Program-made: the position numbers and the translations under genes
Origin: Dryocosmus kuriphilus
Taxonomy: Eukaryota; Arthropoda; Insecta; Hymenoptera; Cynipidae
Length of the DNA: 64,000 nucleotides
NCBI GenBank assembly: GCA_038277395.1
Contig: CM076197.1
Coordinates: 28,475,564 to 28,539,563, forward strand
Direction: 5' to 3'
Shown here: piece after piece, positions 44,216 through 56,506 of the stretch
Layout of the letters: each line of letters starts with the position of its first letter
Numbering within the stretch: position 1 is the stretch's first letter
The notes under the pieces: model-generated
Told to the model about the DNA's origin: nothing
What the model saw: only the letters and a program-made list of their open reading frames with translations
Database searches by the model: none

Positions 44216-46407
44216 AAATACTTGACAATAAAATAAATAATGAAAAAAGGAAGGAACTATTAAAGCTTTGGTACAAAAATAAGCAAGCAGTTCCGATTTT
44301 CTCAATTAAAAATAATGAAAGAATAAAGGAACTTTTAATTAAAAGTTATTTAGATGACCTAGATGAACCTCTTCAAAAGAAGCTAAAAGAACTTATAATA
44401 GAATATAATGACATCTTTTACTTGAAAAATGATCCAATGCCAACAGTGTCTGATGTCAAGCATAAGATCAATCTAAAAACAACAAAACCTATTAGCGTTC
44501 GTCTATATAAACACCCAGTTTCAATCCAACCTGAAATTGAACGGCAAATAAATGAATATGAGAGGAAAGGAATGATTAGACCCTCCTTTTCACCGTATCA
44601 AGCAAACGTTTGGATGGTAAAGAAGAAAATGGATGCGAGTGGAGAACAAAAATGGAGATTCGTCATGGATTTCCAGAAACTCAATGAGTATACAATTCAG
44701 CATAATCACCCACTACCATCGATAGAAGAGATTCCATGTTTATTAGGTGAAGCAAAATATATGTCATGTTTCGACATGACGAATGGATTTTATCAGGTGC
44801 TCATGGACGAGAACGATATGGAGAAAACTGCCTTCAGTACACACAAAGGTCACTGAGAATGGTTACGTATGCCCATGGGATTAATCAACTCACCCGCAAC
44901 CTATCAACCAATGGTCAATTTTAAATTAAAAGAATTAATAGGCAATATCTGTTTTATATACTTAGATGATTTGATTGTGTTTGGGAAAAGCGAAGAAGAG
45001 CATTTGAAGAATCTGAGAACGGTATTCGAGAGATTAAGGGAAACCAAACTTGTTCTTCAACCAGACAAATGTGGGTATATGAAGAAAGAATTAGAATACC
45101 TAGGACATTCAGTTGGGCCAGAAGGCATCAAACCTCTTACTAAAAACGTTGAGAAAGTTTTAAACTATCCTAGACCAAAGAATGTCAAAGACATAGAAAG
45201 ATTTATGGGACTTTCATCAAACTACCGAAAATTCATTAATAACTTTGCGAAAATTTCAGCTCCAATAAGCAGATTGAAAGGTAAAAACATTCCCTTCGAG
45301 TGGAATGACAAATGCGAAGAAGCATTCCAAAAACTAAAGAATGCTTTAACAACATATCCCGTTCTAAAGCACCCGGACAATAGCAAAGAATTTATCTTGA
45401 ATACAGATGCTTCAAATGAAGGTTTCGGTGTGATACTTAGACAATTAGATGATGAGAAAAAAGAACATCCACTGACATACGCGAGCAGAAGCCTAGCTAA
45501 AGCTGAAAAGAATTATTCCACAACAGAAAAAGAATTAGCTGCAATAGCATGGGGCATTCAGCAATACCGACATTTATTGTACGGAAAAAAATTCAAGGTA
45601 TACACTGACCATCAGCCTGTTAGAGGTTTATTTACTGCAAAACACGATAATATGTCAAATCGACTATTCAGATTAACCCAGAAATTAAGTCACTACAACA
45701 TAGAAGTAATTTATAAAAAGGGAAAGAAAAATACAAATGCCGATGCACTGAGTCGAGCATTTCCCATCGAACCCACACCGGGGACAAATCAAGAAAATAA
45801 AAATGACGATGACATTTATTTGGAATTTCCTGCAACACTGGAAACATCAAGACAATTCGACGAAATCCTTGAAGAAATTAATGCTGAAACCTTAGCAATA
45901 GAGGAATTAACAGATAGCCCTCCAAGCTCAGAAATTCCACTTGATAAAAGAACCCACACAGAAGAATTAGCAGAGGAATAAGAAGATGAAAATTTAATAA
46001 TACGAAGAGTGCATGCAAATGCCTATACGAAAATTATACTCAGAGAAATGTCAGAGGAAGAAATCAGGAAAAGAATGAACTCGGAAAGAAATTACATCAC
46101 AAATGACATAGACTACATCAAAAGATTTAACAAGGAACAAGAATTAAAAATCACAAAATTTGATGATGCTGAATTTCAAACAAAAATCAGAGGCCAAATT
46201 ATACCGACTACCCAGTTTATTAAAAGTACCAGTTCGGATTTACAAATTAATGGAGCACTATTTAGAACACCGGAAGATATCATTCCATTAGCGCAAATAC
46301 TTTGGACAGAAGAAGAAACGAAAGAACCAAAAATAATTGAAATAACTCATTGTTCAACAGAAGAAGAATATACATATGCTAGCAAATATATATATATAAA
46401 ATTATGA
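44216..46407 (+). pseudogene. pol: Element C reverse transcriptase and RNase H
   Basis: One frame from about 44216 to 46407, broken by a TGA at 44854-44856 and a TAA at 45979-45981. RT motifs: WMVKKKMD.SGEQKWRFVMDF, FDMTNGFYQVLMDE, the MPMGLINSPATYQ region and the catalytic box FIYLDDLIVF, which is intact. Thumb/connection: YLGHSVGPEGIKPL and FMGLSSNYRKFINNFAKI. RNase H (about 45400-45760): NTDASNEGFGVIL, STTEKELAAIAWG and YTDHQPV with its acidic residues present. The end (46009-46407) is a poorly conserved linker. Apart from the two stops the domains look well preserved. Confidence 0.93.
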
Positions 46408-46478
46408 AATGGTTAGGAGTAAAAAGGAAAATATAATATGAAAACCTTTGGCCTAAGATAATTAGGAAGGAAGACAGA

Positions 46479-47432
46479 ATGTTGCATATAATAGCCAGAA
46501 CACGTGAAAACTCACATTGGGCAGTGGATGAAACAATAAAAAAGATTGAGCAAAAATACTACTGGAAAGAAATGAGAAAACAAGTCGAGAGCTATGTAAA
46601 AAATTGTCCGGTATGTAGACACAAACAAAATGAGAGAAGAATTAGAGCCGATGCTGTCTTAATAGAACCTCCGAAAGAACCTTTCGATGTCATTAACATC
46701 GATAAATTTACTTTAAAAGGAAAAGAATATCTCTTGGTAATCGATAGTTTAACAAGATATATCTGGATTTTCTCCGTGAACAAAGGAGGAGTTTTTGAGG
46801 TTTTACAAAATTTCTTATACTCAATACCAACACCTAAAAAAATAATTTCAGATAATGGAGGTGTATTACAAGGGAAAAATATTCATAATTTATACAACAA
46901 ATTAGGAGTAGAACCAATAAAGATATCCGCATACCACCCAGAAAGCAATGGCATAGCAGAAAGATTTATTGGAATAATCAAGAATATAGCCAATAATTTT
47001 CAAGGAGACACAACACAAAAAATATTACAAGCAATAAAAAGCTACAATGAATCAACTCATACAAGTACAATGTACACACCACAGGAATTAATGTACATCG
47101 AAGAAAGGTTTGAAGAAGAAGACGAGGAAACAATCCAAAGAGAAAGAATAGAAAAAAAGGCACAATTACAAGACGCACGAAGGAAAATTAGAGCAATGAA
47201 AGAGAAAAACCAACAAAAACCAAGAACTGGAAGGGAAGAAAGTTATGAAGTAGGAGAAACTATATTAATAAAACTACAAGACGAACAGAATGGAGGACGT
47301 CCCATGTGGTCAGAACCCTTAGTGATAAGAAAAGTGAATAATCACACTAAGACAGTTACCGTATTCAGAAGGGGCAAAGAACAAATGCGAAATTTTAATC
47401 AAATAAAGAAATACATCGAAAATTACGAATAA
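46479..47432 (+). pseudogene. Element C integrase (open, out of frame with RT)
   Basis: An uninterrupted 317-codon stretch. Zinc module: a single His visible at HWAVDETIKK (residues ~12), YYW and NCPVC. Core: INIDKF (first Asp), VIDSLTRYIW, ISDNGGVLQ (second Asp) and YHPESNGIAERFIG (Glu), so the D,D,E triad is complete. The C-terminal part is highly charged, ending EVGETILIKLQDEQNGGRPMW (DNA-binding region). It is separated from RT/RNase H by a stop and a frame change around 46405-46478, so it is part of a broken pol rather than a gene of its own. Confidence 0.85.
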
Positions 47433-49245
47433 AATTATTTTTCCACATCTGGAGTGCAGAGGGGAACTACAATATCACTGCAAAGACACGACCAATAATA
47501 ACAGAGAAACTTTTCGAGTGCAGATTATACAACGAGGTTTGGAACACAATCCATTTCATTAACCTGAAAGACGTAAAAGAAGATATTGAACAATTATTGA
47601 ACCACGGAAGGGCAATAGAGAAGAAATGCTTCAGAAATGAAGAATGCACAACAAGACAAAGTATCAGGGCTACCAACGAAAGAATAGTTAAGCTAGAAAT
47701 TAGAATCAATACATTAATGCAACTAGCAGCAAGAAGAACGAAAAAAGAGGACTATTTAATTTCATTGGGACAGGAATAAAACTTCTATTTGGAAATATGA
47801 ACGCAAATGATGCCGAAAGAATTAACAATGATATCGATGAAGTATATAATAAAACAAAAGCAATTGACATCTTAATTAGAAATCAAACTAGTGTAATACA
47901 AACAACATTACATAAACTGGAAGAAATAAAATAACAACAGCAAACAGACCTTCAACAATAGGATTTATTAACAATAAGAACAGCCAAAGCAACAAGTTCA
48001 TTAAGATATAACAATCAAATATTAAATATCATTTTGGAAATGGAAATTCATTTGGAAAATCTTGCAGAAATAATTGAGGATATAGAGGATGCGATAGGCG
48101 AAGCAAAGAACGAAAATATATCTCCAAGAGTGGTGACTGCAGAAAATTTTATGAAAGCCTTAGCAAAAATTAATGAAAATCTTTCAACACAAATACCATT
48201 CTCACTGAATGAAAACAACTACTTTCTATGCTTACAAATAAGCAAAATCAACATCGCCTTGATAAATGAAAGACTAATATACAATATACAGACACCCATA
48301 CCAAACATCGAAGTGTATGACGTAGTACAGTTTGTAAGCTTACCACACTCATACGCTACTTTTGGTTATTACATTTATGATGGGTTATATGAGAAGCCAT
48401 TGGCTTTATCACAGGACAGAACGCAATACACATACATCGAAAAAGAGGATTGTTATCATGCAGGAGAGAGACATTATTGCAAGATAATGAATTCAATCAA
48501 AAGAATAAAAAACGAACCAAGTTGTTTGGGTTGGATAATTAACGAAAAGGGAGAACAATGTAAAGAAAAATATTTTAAACTTCGAGAAAGTTTCATACAC
48601 AGCTTTACGAACGGCGATCAATGGTATATATTACCAGTAAAAGAAGACATGTTAACAATAAAATGTCCAACAATGATTGACTCCAGGATTACCATAAATA
48701 AACCAATGATATTGACACTGGAAGACCATTGTAAAGCTATGACAGAAACATATACATTTTTACCAACAACCCATTATTCAAAGGATCAACCAATTATCCA
48801 AAACGAAATAAAATTAAATATTTCGAAAATTAAGGCCACCTTTTTGAATGACTCAGAAGCACCTCTACCAATTTTCCATGGAATTCATTTGGATTTGACA
48901 CAGCTAAAAGATTCAGCAAAAACTTTAGAAGAAGCTGAAAAAGATTATGAAGAAACTCTGAACATTCGACGTCAACATACATGGTGGACTGTAGGAAACA
49001 CAATACTCGAAAAGATAGAGTATACCAGCTTAGCTATCTTAATTTTGGCAATATTTTGGAAATGCGGACTGAAGAGAGTGATACGAGGTTTAATAAACAA
49101 CACCCCTTGTGGAAAAATAATATATAAAATCAGAGATAAGGCAACGATCTACCATCAAACAACCGCACCAACGGCTCGTGTAGTTTATCAAAATACGCTG
49201 CCATCTTCACAGCTCGTAAGGAATGTAAAAGAAAATAATGTATAA
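47433..49245 (+). pseudogene. env: Element C envelope-like gene
   Basis: The first third (47433-48033) is in broken frames with at least two stops. The rest is one 403-codon open stretch, 48034-49245, with paired Cys residues (DCYHAGERHYC, CLGWI, KCPTM), a hydrophobic segment (YTSLAILILAIFWKCGL, about residues 330-346) and a short basic, Thr-rich tail. Position and architecture fit an errantivirus Env of F-protein type. The upstream part, where a signal and cleavage region would be, is disrupted. Confidence 0.8.
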
Positions 49246-49868
49246 GAAGAATAAATTCAACCGTTCAATTCCAATCAAAGACGAAGAACCAGAAATTTCC
49301 AGCATAAAGAGCTTAAGTAAGTAATGAGGATGGTGACCTCCCTCCAAACAGCAACCCTCTTATTGATCGCCAAAACTCCGAACGCGCAACAAGTATCGAG
49401 GGATGTAGGTCAAGTTTCACATAACATAATAGAAGGTAGGAATACACTACCTATCAAATCTGAATCTGAAGAAAATCTAAATATGGAAAGTAACTATATT
49501 TTGCAAAACTAAGAGCTGAATTTAGTAGGCCCTATACAACGTAAGCAAAATAGTAGTGAAATTCTAAGGAAAATAGAAAGGGTACGAAACACACATCGGT
49601 AAGACCCTACGAGGCCCGCGAACAGGCGGAAGAAGCAACTGCATGCCAGCCGAACGAGCAGCGCCTGGACAATCACCAGCCCGGAACAGCGACAACCCTG
49701 GAAGAATATTATGCGTGAAGAAAATGGAAGATAAATTAATCATTTTATATGTACAGACGTAATCTTCCTATCTTCTCACAATAAGTTAATCATTATATAT
49801 ATAAATGTAATATTCCTATATCGTTAAAATTTTGCCTATAACAAAATTTTATCCCTACGGGGAGGAGG
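49246..49868 (+). other. Element C 3' non-coding region
   Basis: No gene of note; a 62-codon frame (49324-49512) is not recognisable. Ends in the polypurine tract GGGGAGGAGG at 49859-49868 next to the LTR. Confidence 0.6.
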
Positions 49869-50054
49869 TATCGACGTATATATATTGTAGCGACGCTTAT
49901 GACGTCATCAAGTCTATATAAAGAGCCACTGGTCTCCTGACTGGCTCAGTACGTTACTAAGACCCTGTAGCTACTCATTGTATTGTGGTACTGGCTTAGC
50001 GAGAATAAAATAGGTACTTTTAAAAAAATAAAAGTGTATAAAATATAGACCACA
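49869..50054 (+). repeat. Element C 3' LTR
   Basis: Nearly identical to 41871-42052; 4 bases longer because of a small insertion near the AATAAAATAGG segment. Confidence 0.92.
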
Positions 50055-50058
50055 GTAT

Positions 50059-50165
50059 TTAATAACATATTTCACGAATAACTCAAAAACTATGCGTCTT
50101 TCTGAAAAAATTATGAGAGAAAATTTGTAGATCTTTTTGAGGTGAACAACTTTGTTCATTGATTC
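50059..50165 (+). repeat. ~154-bp satellite, array 2 (right of element C)
   Basis: Continues the unit cut at 41870: the anchor GGTGAACAAC at 50141 is about 155 bases from the previous anchor (41798) when element C and one copy of its duplication are removed. Confidence 0.8.
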
Positions 50166-50169
50166 AAAG

Positions 50170-50365
50170 AACTAGACGTCGAACAAGTGCTGGATTTCAA
50201 ATCTTTTCGATTCGAATTCAGCTTGGTTCCGATTCGAAAAATTCAACTCCGAACACGTGCTGGTTCGAATAGAATTTATTCGATTTGAACTCAGCTTGGA
50301 TCGGAGTCGAATAATTCGACATTCGAACACGTGCTGGGTCGGATCGAGAAAAACCGATTCGATTT
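50170..50365 (-). repeat. ~75-bp imperfect repeats
   Basis: Phrases ATTCAGCTTGG.T, ATTCGA...AATTC and CGAACACGTGCTGG recur about 75 bases apart, two to three units. Rich in ATTCGAAT-type palindromes. Confidence 0.65.
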
Positions 50366-52361
50366 GACAAATAAACACCAATAGAGTGTATACTTCTCGT
50401 ATTCGAGACCACAATAGGATGAATAGATGCATGCATGTTTCACATTCATTCACATTGCTTTTCCTTTATTTCTTAATTTACAGTATTTGTGAATCGTGGT
50501 TGTTTAGTTTGGTTGCGGGCTTCAGTTATGGGGGTGTCGAAGTATATTGCTAGGTCGATTTTCTCCCAGGTGAAAATAATTTGGGCGAATTTCTTGTAAG
50601 AATTCACCCAAAATTCACTTAGAATCCACGTTAGTCCGCGCGAAATTTCGCTAGAAATTCACGTGTCGTTTTGAATCTTTATTTATGCGTGGAATTCTAC
50701 GTGGACTTCGTGCAAACTTCCATCCGTAATTCCCAAAAATTTATTTCATGTGGGCGTAGAATGCGAAGAATTGTAAAAGCTAAAATGAAGGAAGAAATTT
50801 TTTTCAGCGTTAAGACACTAACGAAACTCACATTATAAGATACAATTTAATATTAAGAGTACTTTATTACCATTTTTGCTCTTTGCTGGTGTTTGCGAAA
50901 TACTACTGTGCCCAACGCTCCTAGGGAGATCGTCAGTTTTCGAAGGATTTCGAAAGATTCGAAGATCAGGTTTTCGAAAACTGGAAGTACCGAATATACC
51001 AGAACTATCGTGCACTTGGGGCCTGACCTCTTTCTCCTTGATATCAAGATAAAAATATATAAAAAGGAATCTGCGACGACTGTACTTGGAATATTTTGTC
51101 AGAATGATTGTCTGGTTGTAGTTCGGACGTATAATTGTCGCTGATTGGCATAAATATCGTCATGACCCGATTTGAGCGGCTATATGTATGCAGACTTGTA
51201 TAATGTATGCAAAAAATACAATTTTATGGTACTCACGATTTCCACAGCTTCGTGGATCTGGAAGAGCAAGACGACGTTGTGCTGTAACGACAGCAACGCC
51301 GAGAAAGAAAAAGTAGACGATCCCCATGTTCTTCAACCTGTAAACCAAAAACAGATTTCCATTTTCTTGTTATTTTAAAATATTTTAAAGATATGTCCGT
51401 GTAAATTTTGAGTTCGCCTCCGCGGCGTGCTTCGTAGTTTGCCTATATTTTGGACATGCTCACATGTGAAGATTCCAGCTGATTCCCCTGAAGGAACCAA
51501 GTCGGTGACCCTCTGTGAGGTCCTTCTACTGCTCTGGAAAAAATAACTGAAACTTCACTCATCTCTTTTGGTTACCCATTCTTAAAGACTGTAACGTGAT
51601 TGAAATTCATATAGTATTGCTATTTTCGAAAATATTTGCACTTAGGCAAACACTACCATCTGACAATTCGAAGAATCACTTTTCCTTGTGTACATAAAAT
51701 TCGAAAGAAGCTAAAGATTCATGTCGTAGCGTTGCTAATTAGGTGCTGCAAGCTGGAGAATTACCTCCAGAGCACTTCCGCGGTGTCGTCAAGATCCATG
51801 CATCCGAAATTTGCTGTTAAGGAACTTTATCATTTTTTAACTAAAATTTTGTTTTTTACTGAAATATCACATTATGGTTTTTATTATTTTTGAAATAACT
51901 AATTAAAAACTTACATCCGTAAATTGTAAATTACTTCACTCACCGGGTCATGAGATTTAAATTTTGGTCGAATTTTGGAAAATATTACTCTGTCAACCAC
52001 ATACAGAGAGTTAATAAATTCATGTCAGAAATATTTTTTGAAATATTGTTTAACAATCAACCCCCCTTTTTAAATAACTTTATTGTGTATTTTTAAACTG
52101 TTAATCAATTTCTGGAGAGATATTGAACAGCTCAATTGAACCATGAAAAGAATAATTCGAAAAATTACCGAAGTAATGTAAGTCAAAGTTCTTGAACAAT
52201 ATTAATGAATGTATCTCTGAAAATATACAAGTTCGTTAAAATTATTTAGTAGTACATGTTTTTTTCAAGAATTTGTTAATGTGTTCTATTTAATTTAGTT
52301 TTGAAGTTCTGGACTAATTAAAATTAGTCCATATAATAATATTATTTTTTAGGACACATGC
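50366..52361. other. Non-coding stretch
   Basis: No gene recognised. At 50560-50720 there are several AATTCACG/CGTGAATTC-like palindromic phrases. The remainder is AT-rich with only short, unconvincing frames. Confidence 0.5.
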
Positions 52362-52597
52362 ATGATTTCAGCCCTTTTCGACGCCTATGAAGCGGGACTA
52401 AAGCTCTACTTTTCACTCACCAGGGAGTAAAAAGTACTTTTTACTCCCTCGGGAGTAAAAAGTAGTTTTGGACGCCTATGAAGCGGAACTAAAGCTCTAC
52501 TTTTTACTCCCTAGGGAGTAAAAAGTAGGGCTTTAGCCGGAGTAAAAAGTAGAGCTTTAGCCCCGCTTCATAGGCGTCCAAAAATGGCTGAAATCAT
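52362..52597. mobile_element. Palindromic foldback/MITE-like element 1
   Basis: Ends ATGATTTCAGCC...GGCTGAAATCAT. The outer arms of about 50 bases (GACGCCTATGAAGCGG.ACTAAAGCTCTACTTT) are inverted copies; the interior holds further palindromes around TACTCCC.(A/C)GGGAGTA. The whole 236-bp unit can fold on itself. No coding capacity. Confidence 0.8.
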
Positions 52598-52614
52598 CCA
52601 TTTGTTATAAAAAA

Positions 52615-52764
52615 TATCGTATGCGCCAAGGGGGAGAGGGACTTTTTCGACTTGTGTATGTTTTCAGTACTCGTCTCCGGCTCGCGCTACGAGCTTGCCT
52701 ACGACTTGTACTGAAAACATACACTCGTCTAAAAAGTCCTCTTCTCCCCTTAGGTGCATAATAT
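52615..52764. mobile_element. Palindromic foldback/MITE-like element 2
   Basis: Arms (TATCGTATGCGCCAAGGGGG... and its inverted copy ...CCCCTTAGGTGCATAATATA) share GACTTTTT.GAC..GTGTATGTTTTCAGTAC over about 60 bases around a GC-rich centre (about 52671-52705). It sits only about 18 bases from element 1. Confidence 0.78.
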
Positions 52765-53454
52765 ACTAATAGTGGTTTATGTGCTTTGCGCGTAAACGCG
52801 ATAATTTTGAGCAAGCATGATTTTTGTTAGCAAGGGTCGTCGTTGAACCGAAGGCGGAGTCGTAGATGAACCTGGGCGAGTCGAAAAATAAACTGAACAA
52901 GAGCCGGCAAACATCATTCGAATGAAAGGTTCACATTTCGATGCCTTTTTTCAGTCCATAAAGCAGCCTTTTATATGGCTTTAGCTTCACAACTGCATGC
53001 TCTAAAAGGACTTTATACCGCATTTTTTATTCGCATTTAAAAGTATGCATCAAAATTTCCGCAATAAATCTTTTAATTTTGATACGCACTTTAAATTACG
53101 ATTGTCTTCAGCTTCGCCTTCGGCTCGTCTACACATCCATGCGAACGTCTGTTTATGAAAGATCTTTTTTTTGTTATTCAAATAATGCTTATAAGAATAA
53201 TTCGCAGCGCGAAGTAGCAATAGCACCAACCAACCGTGCAAGGTAATTTGCATCTTTATAAATATTTTCAATGACTTTAATTAGTTTTCGGTAATTATTC
53301 GAAGTCGGGTAGCACGTTGAAGTGATTTCTATAAATTTTTATAAACACTTGTACGAGTACATAAGAGGATAGATTGTACAGCTGTACAATACAGATTGAA
53401 AGTTAAATACTTACAGAGTCAAAGATGAAAATCAATCCCTTAAATCAATTCCTA
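52765..53454. other. Non-coding stretch
   Basis: No gene or named element recognised. Confidence 0.5.
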
Positions 53455-53800
53455 AGTCCCAGGTGGCCGAAGGCCTGTACTATTTAGCCGTAAGGCTCCA
53501 AACTCCTAAACCACAGACAGGCCGAAGGCCTGTGCTTTTCAACCCTAAAACTCCAAGCTCTTAAACCCCAGACAGATCGAAGGCCTGCGCTTTTAAACCC
53601 TGAAACACCAAACTCTTAACCCCAGACAGGCCGAAGGCCTATGTTTTCAAAGAAAATAACCTGGAACCCCTTAACCAGAGGCAGGCCGAAAGGGTTTGCT
53701 TTTAGACCCTAAAACACCAAACTCTTAAACCGCAGAGAGGGGGAAGGCCTATGTTTCCAAACTAAATAACTCCGAACCGCTAAATCATAAACAGGCGTTG
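53455..53800 (+). repeat. ~60-bp minisatellite with hairpin core
   Basis: Six or so units of ACAGACAGGCCGAAGGCCTGTG-type sequence, each followed by CTTTTAAACCCTAAAACTCC and AAACTCTTAAACC. The core CAGGCC-GAA-GGCCTG is a perfect hairpin in the best units and degrades to the right. Confidence 0.85.
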
Positions 53801-53849
53801 AAATAGGTATTAGAACATGATTTTAAATGTTACTATTTGCAATCTGAAT

Positions 53850-54390
53850 CCCTAGTGGAAAAATCTTCTGGCAGTCTGATGTCAGATCTGGCCCAGATCT
53901 GGCGTCGTGTAGACCGTCTAGTCTTGACAGTCTAGTCTGGACCGGATCTAGGGCTGGTTCGCAATCCATATACCATAAAAATTTCTAAGTTTTAATGAGC
54001 AAATTTTTTTTACTATTTTCTAAAAATTGACAAGATGTCTAAAATTGTACAAAATATGAAATTAACACTAATTAAAAATAAATTTTTTTCTTATTATCCT
54101 GACAGGCTAGTCTGGCCCAGATATGTGAATGGTCCGCAATTCATAGTATAAGAATTTCTAAGCTCCAATCAGCCAATTTTTTTTTTTACATTTTCAGAAA
54201 ACTGTCAGGGTGTTCAAAATTATACAAAATAAAAAAATTAACACTACTCAAAACCAATTTTTTTTTCTTTACGTCTTGACATTCTAGTCCGGCTCATATC
54301 TGGGACTGGTCCGCAATCCTAACCAAAAAAACTTCTAAGTTTCAATGAGCAAAATTTTTTCCAACATTTTTCAAAAATTGCCAAGATGTC
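53850..54390 (+). repeat. ~176-bp satellite (left of element E)
   Basis: Anchors TCTAGTCTGG or variants at 53931, 54107 and 54283 give a spacing of 176. Units also share GGTCCGCAAT, AATTTCTAAG.T..AATGAGC and TGTC.AAAATTGTACAAAAT. Confidence 0.85.
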
Positions 54391-54797
54391 TATAGGTGCT
54401 CGCGTGAAAGTGAAATAACTTTACAGAATTTAATTGTAAATATAAGATAATTTATTTCAGCATCTAGTGGTGTACAGACAGACGACCGAACGCAGACTGC
54501 TTTGACTGACCTGAACCTAAGCTAGGGTCCTAGAGACGAGGTTATTGAAGAAAAAAGGGAAAGGGAAATGCAACAGACATTGGGAAAAACCCAAGCACGA
54601 ATTTCTAGAAAGTACATGACAAAGTATTGTACCTGAATTGCTAGCTAAACCTTCGACGAGTCTCCGACTAGAATATTCTCGAAACTATTTTGGAGAAGAT
54701 AATATTTGAATTTAATGTAATTTGATATTTGATCATTATATTGAAATATGAAATATAATTAATATAAAATTAATAATTATAACAGGTGGTCACCACA
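54391..54797 (-). repeat. Element E 3' LTR
   Basis: On the element strand starts TGTGGTGACCACCTG and ends ...GCGAGCACCTATA. Few differences from the other LTR by eye. The plus-strand copy carries AACTTTACAGAATTTAATTG shared by both. Confidence 0.92.
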
Positions 54798-55024
54798 TAT
54801 ACCCCCCTGCTAGTGATTGACTCGATACAAATAAAACATGTCGAATATGTGTAAAATTACATATGAGAGGGAATCACGATAAAATCTGCCTATAGTTAAA
54901 AAAAATATTATATTCTGAATAAAATAAGAGAAAATTATATGAAATCTCCATCGGTCGAATACATAAGTATAAGAAGAAAGAATTGAAAATTTAAAAGAAA
55001 AGAAAATAGAAAAGTGATACTGAA

Positions 55025-55372
55025 TTAGGAAAATCCTGCTTGGAAACGTTCAGGGAATCTAACGCGTCTACCTGATCGATTTTTCTTTATTGGTGTAATA
55101 AATTCTGCAGGAATCTCGGTTGGTGTATGAGTATCCTCAGTATCCTGTTGCTTACTTGGTAATTCTTCCTGTAAGATTTCTTTCAAGATGGTATAGGCTG
55201 GTTTCAATCTGTCGATGGTAACCTTGAAATTTTTTCCGTTGATATCAATATCGAATGTCTTTTCACTTCGGTTGTTGACAATGTAGGGTCCATCGTAGGT
55301 GGTTTCAAACGAAACTCCAGGTTTGTCGCGACGTAAGAAAACTTGGTTGGTGGTCGCGAGATCCTTAAACAC
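55025..55372 (-). pseudogene. Element E integrase C-terminal region
   Basis: Contains VFLRRDKPGVSFETTYDGPYIVNN and IDRLKPAYT, the GPY/F-type DNA-binding tail of Gypsy integrases. An acidic, Arg-ended tail follows (RSGRRVRFPERF). The preceding link to the integrase core is disrupted around 55380-55480. Confidence 0.82.
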
Positions 55373-55480
55373 GAAAGGCTTGTGTTTATTATGCCTTGTG
55401 CATCCTATAGGACATAGGTCGTAAAAGAACTTCCTAATCTGCTTTACGAACTCTGATGTTTCAATAGGTTGTTGCGACTT

Positions 55481-56466
55481 TTATTTCGGTGCTAAAAATT
55501 CTCCGGGTAGTCGCAGACCTTCTCCATACACAAGTTCTGCGACGGTTGCCTTTAAATCTTCACGCCAAGCTGCTCTGAGACCAAGTAAGATAATGGGTAG
55601 TGTCTCAGTCCAAGCTTCGTTTGCGTGACATCTGATAGCAGCTTTCAGCGGGCGATGTAACCGTTCGATCAAACCATTGGAAGCTGGGTGATAAGCAGTA
55701 GTCCTTAGATGTTTCGTACCAAGAAGATTATTCAATTCCTTGAATAGTTGAGACTCAAACTGCCGTCCTTGGTCGCTGGTAACTCGAAGCGGTGTTCCGA
55801 ACCTCGCTATCCAATTTGTGAAGATTGCTTTAGTGACTGTGGGTGCTGAGATTTCCTCACCTGGTATTGCTTCTGGCCAGCGTGAGAATCGGTCGATGAT
55901 AGTGAGACAGTGTTGATAACCACGTGAGTAAGGTAATGGTCCAACAAGATCTACGTCAATATGTTCAAACCTTGATGTTGTCAGGATGAAAGCTCCAATC
56001 GGAGCTGAGACGTGCCTTGTAACTTTTGCTTGCTGGCAAGCAATGCAGGTTCTGGCCCATTTTTACAGTCGGCCTTGACAGGTGGCCAAACGTATCTTTG
56101 CGTGACCAATCTGACTGTGGCTTTGATTCCAGGATGTGAGAGCTGATGTAGCGAGTTGAAAACAGCCTGGCGAAAAGATTGAGTGACGAAAGGCCTTGCT
56201 GTGCTCGTTGAAACATCACAGTACAGGGCTACGTCTGTCTCTGGGATGTGGATCTTCTTGAGCTGCAATCCAGTGCCGGGTTGGAGATATTTCTGCAATT
56301 CGACATTATGAGTCTGGTATTCTGCGAGAGCGAAGAAATCGATGGTACTCCCTACTTTCTGGATGCGAGAGAGGGCATCTGCTACGACATTCCTGCTACC
56401 TAAAACATGTCGAATATCAATAGTGAACCGATGAAGTCGAGTTGTCGGAACTGTCGAGGGTCGCAT
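55481..56466 (-). pseudogene. pol: Element E integrase and end of RNase H
   Basis: From high to low coordinate on the minus strand: VVADALSRIQ (end of RNase H), FNSLHQLSHPGIKATVRLV (HHCC His residues), RYVWPPV, then a frame change, HIDVDLVGPLP (first Asp, about 55955), a segment with the second Asp (TSDQGRQFE, about 55780) and TAYHPASNGLIERLHR (catalytic Glu, about 55690). The triad residues are all visible but in different frames, so the enzyme is broken. The zinc-module Cys pair is disturbed near 56060, where the frame changes. Confidence 0.85.
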
Positions 56467-56506
56467 TTCTTTGATTTTTGTTGAAATGCGAACGTTAGAG
56501 GTTTAT

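Larger units (their letters stand above)
41871..50054 (+). mobile_element. Element C: near-complete errantivirus-like LTR retrotransposon
   Basis: LTRs 41871-42052 and 49869-50054 differ at only a handful of positions. A 4-bp duplication, GTAT, lies at 41867-41870 and 50055-50058. Inside: primer-binding site, gag, protease/RT/RNase H, integrase, env and a polypurine tract (GGGGAGGAGG, 49859-49868). Lesions are few compared with element A: two stops in gag, one TGA in RT, a stop and frame change before integrase, an AT-rich disruption before RT, and frame changes before env. It shares primer site and gene order with element A. Confidence 0.93.

Noticed and set aside
50560..50720. Cluster of heat-shock-element-like GAATTC motifs
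   Set aside because: The palindromic phrases are degenerate and no promoter or gene is adjacent.
53455..53800. CRISPR-like array
   Set aside because: The units are contiguous and degenerate without unique spacers, in a eukaryotic repeat-rich context; it is a minisatellite.
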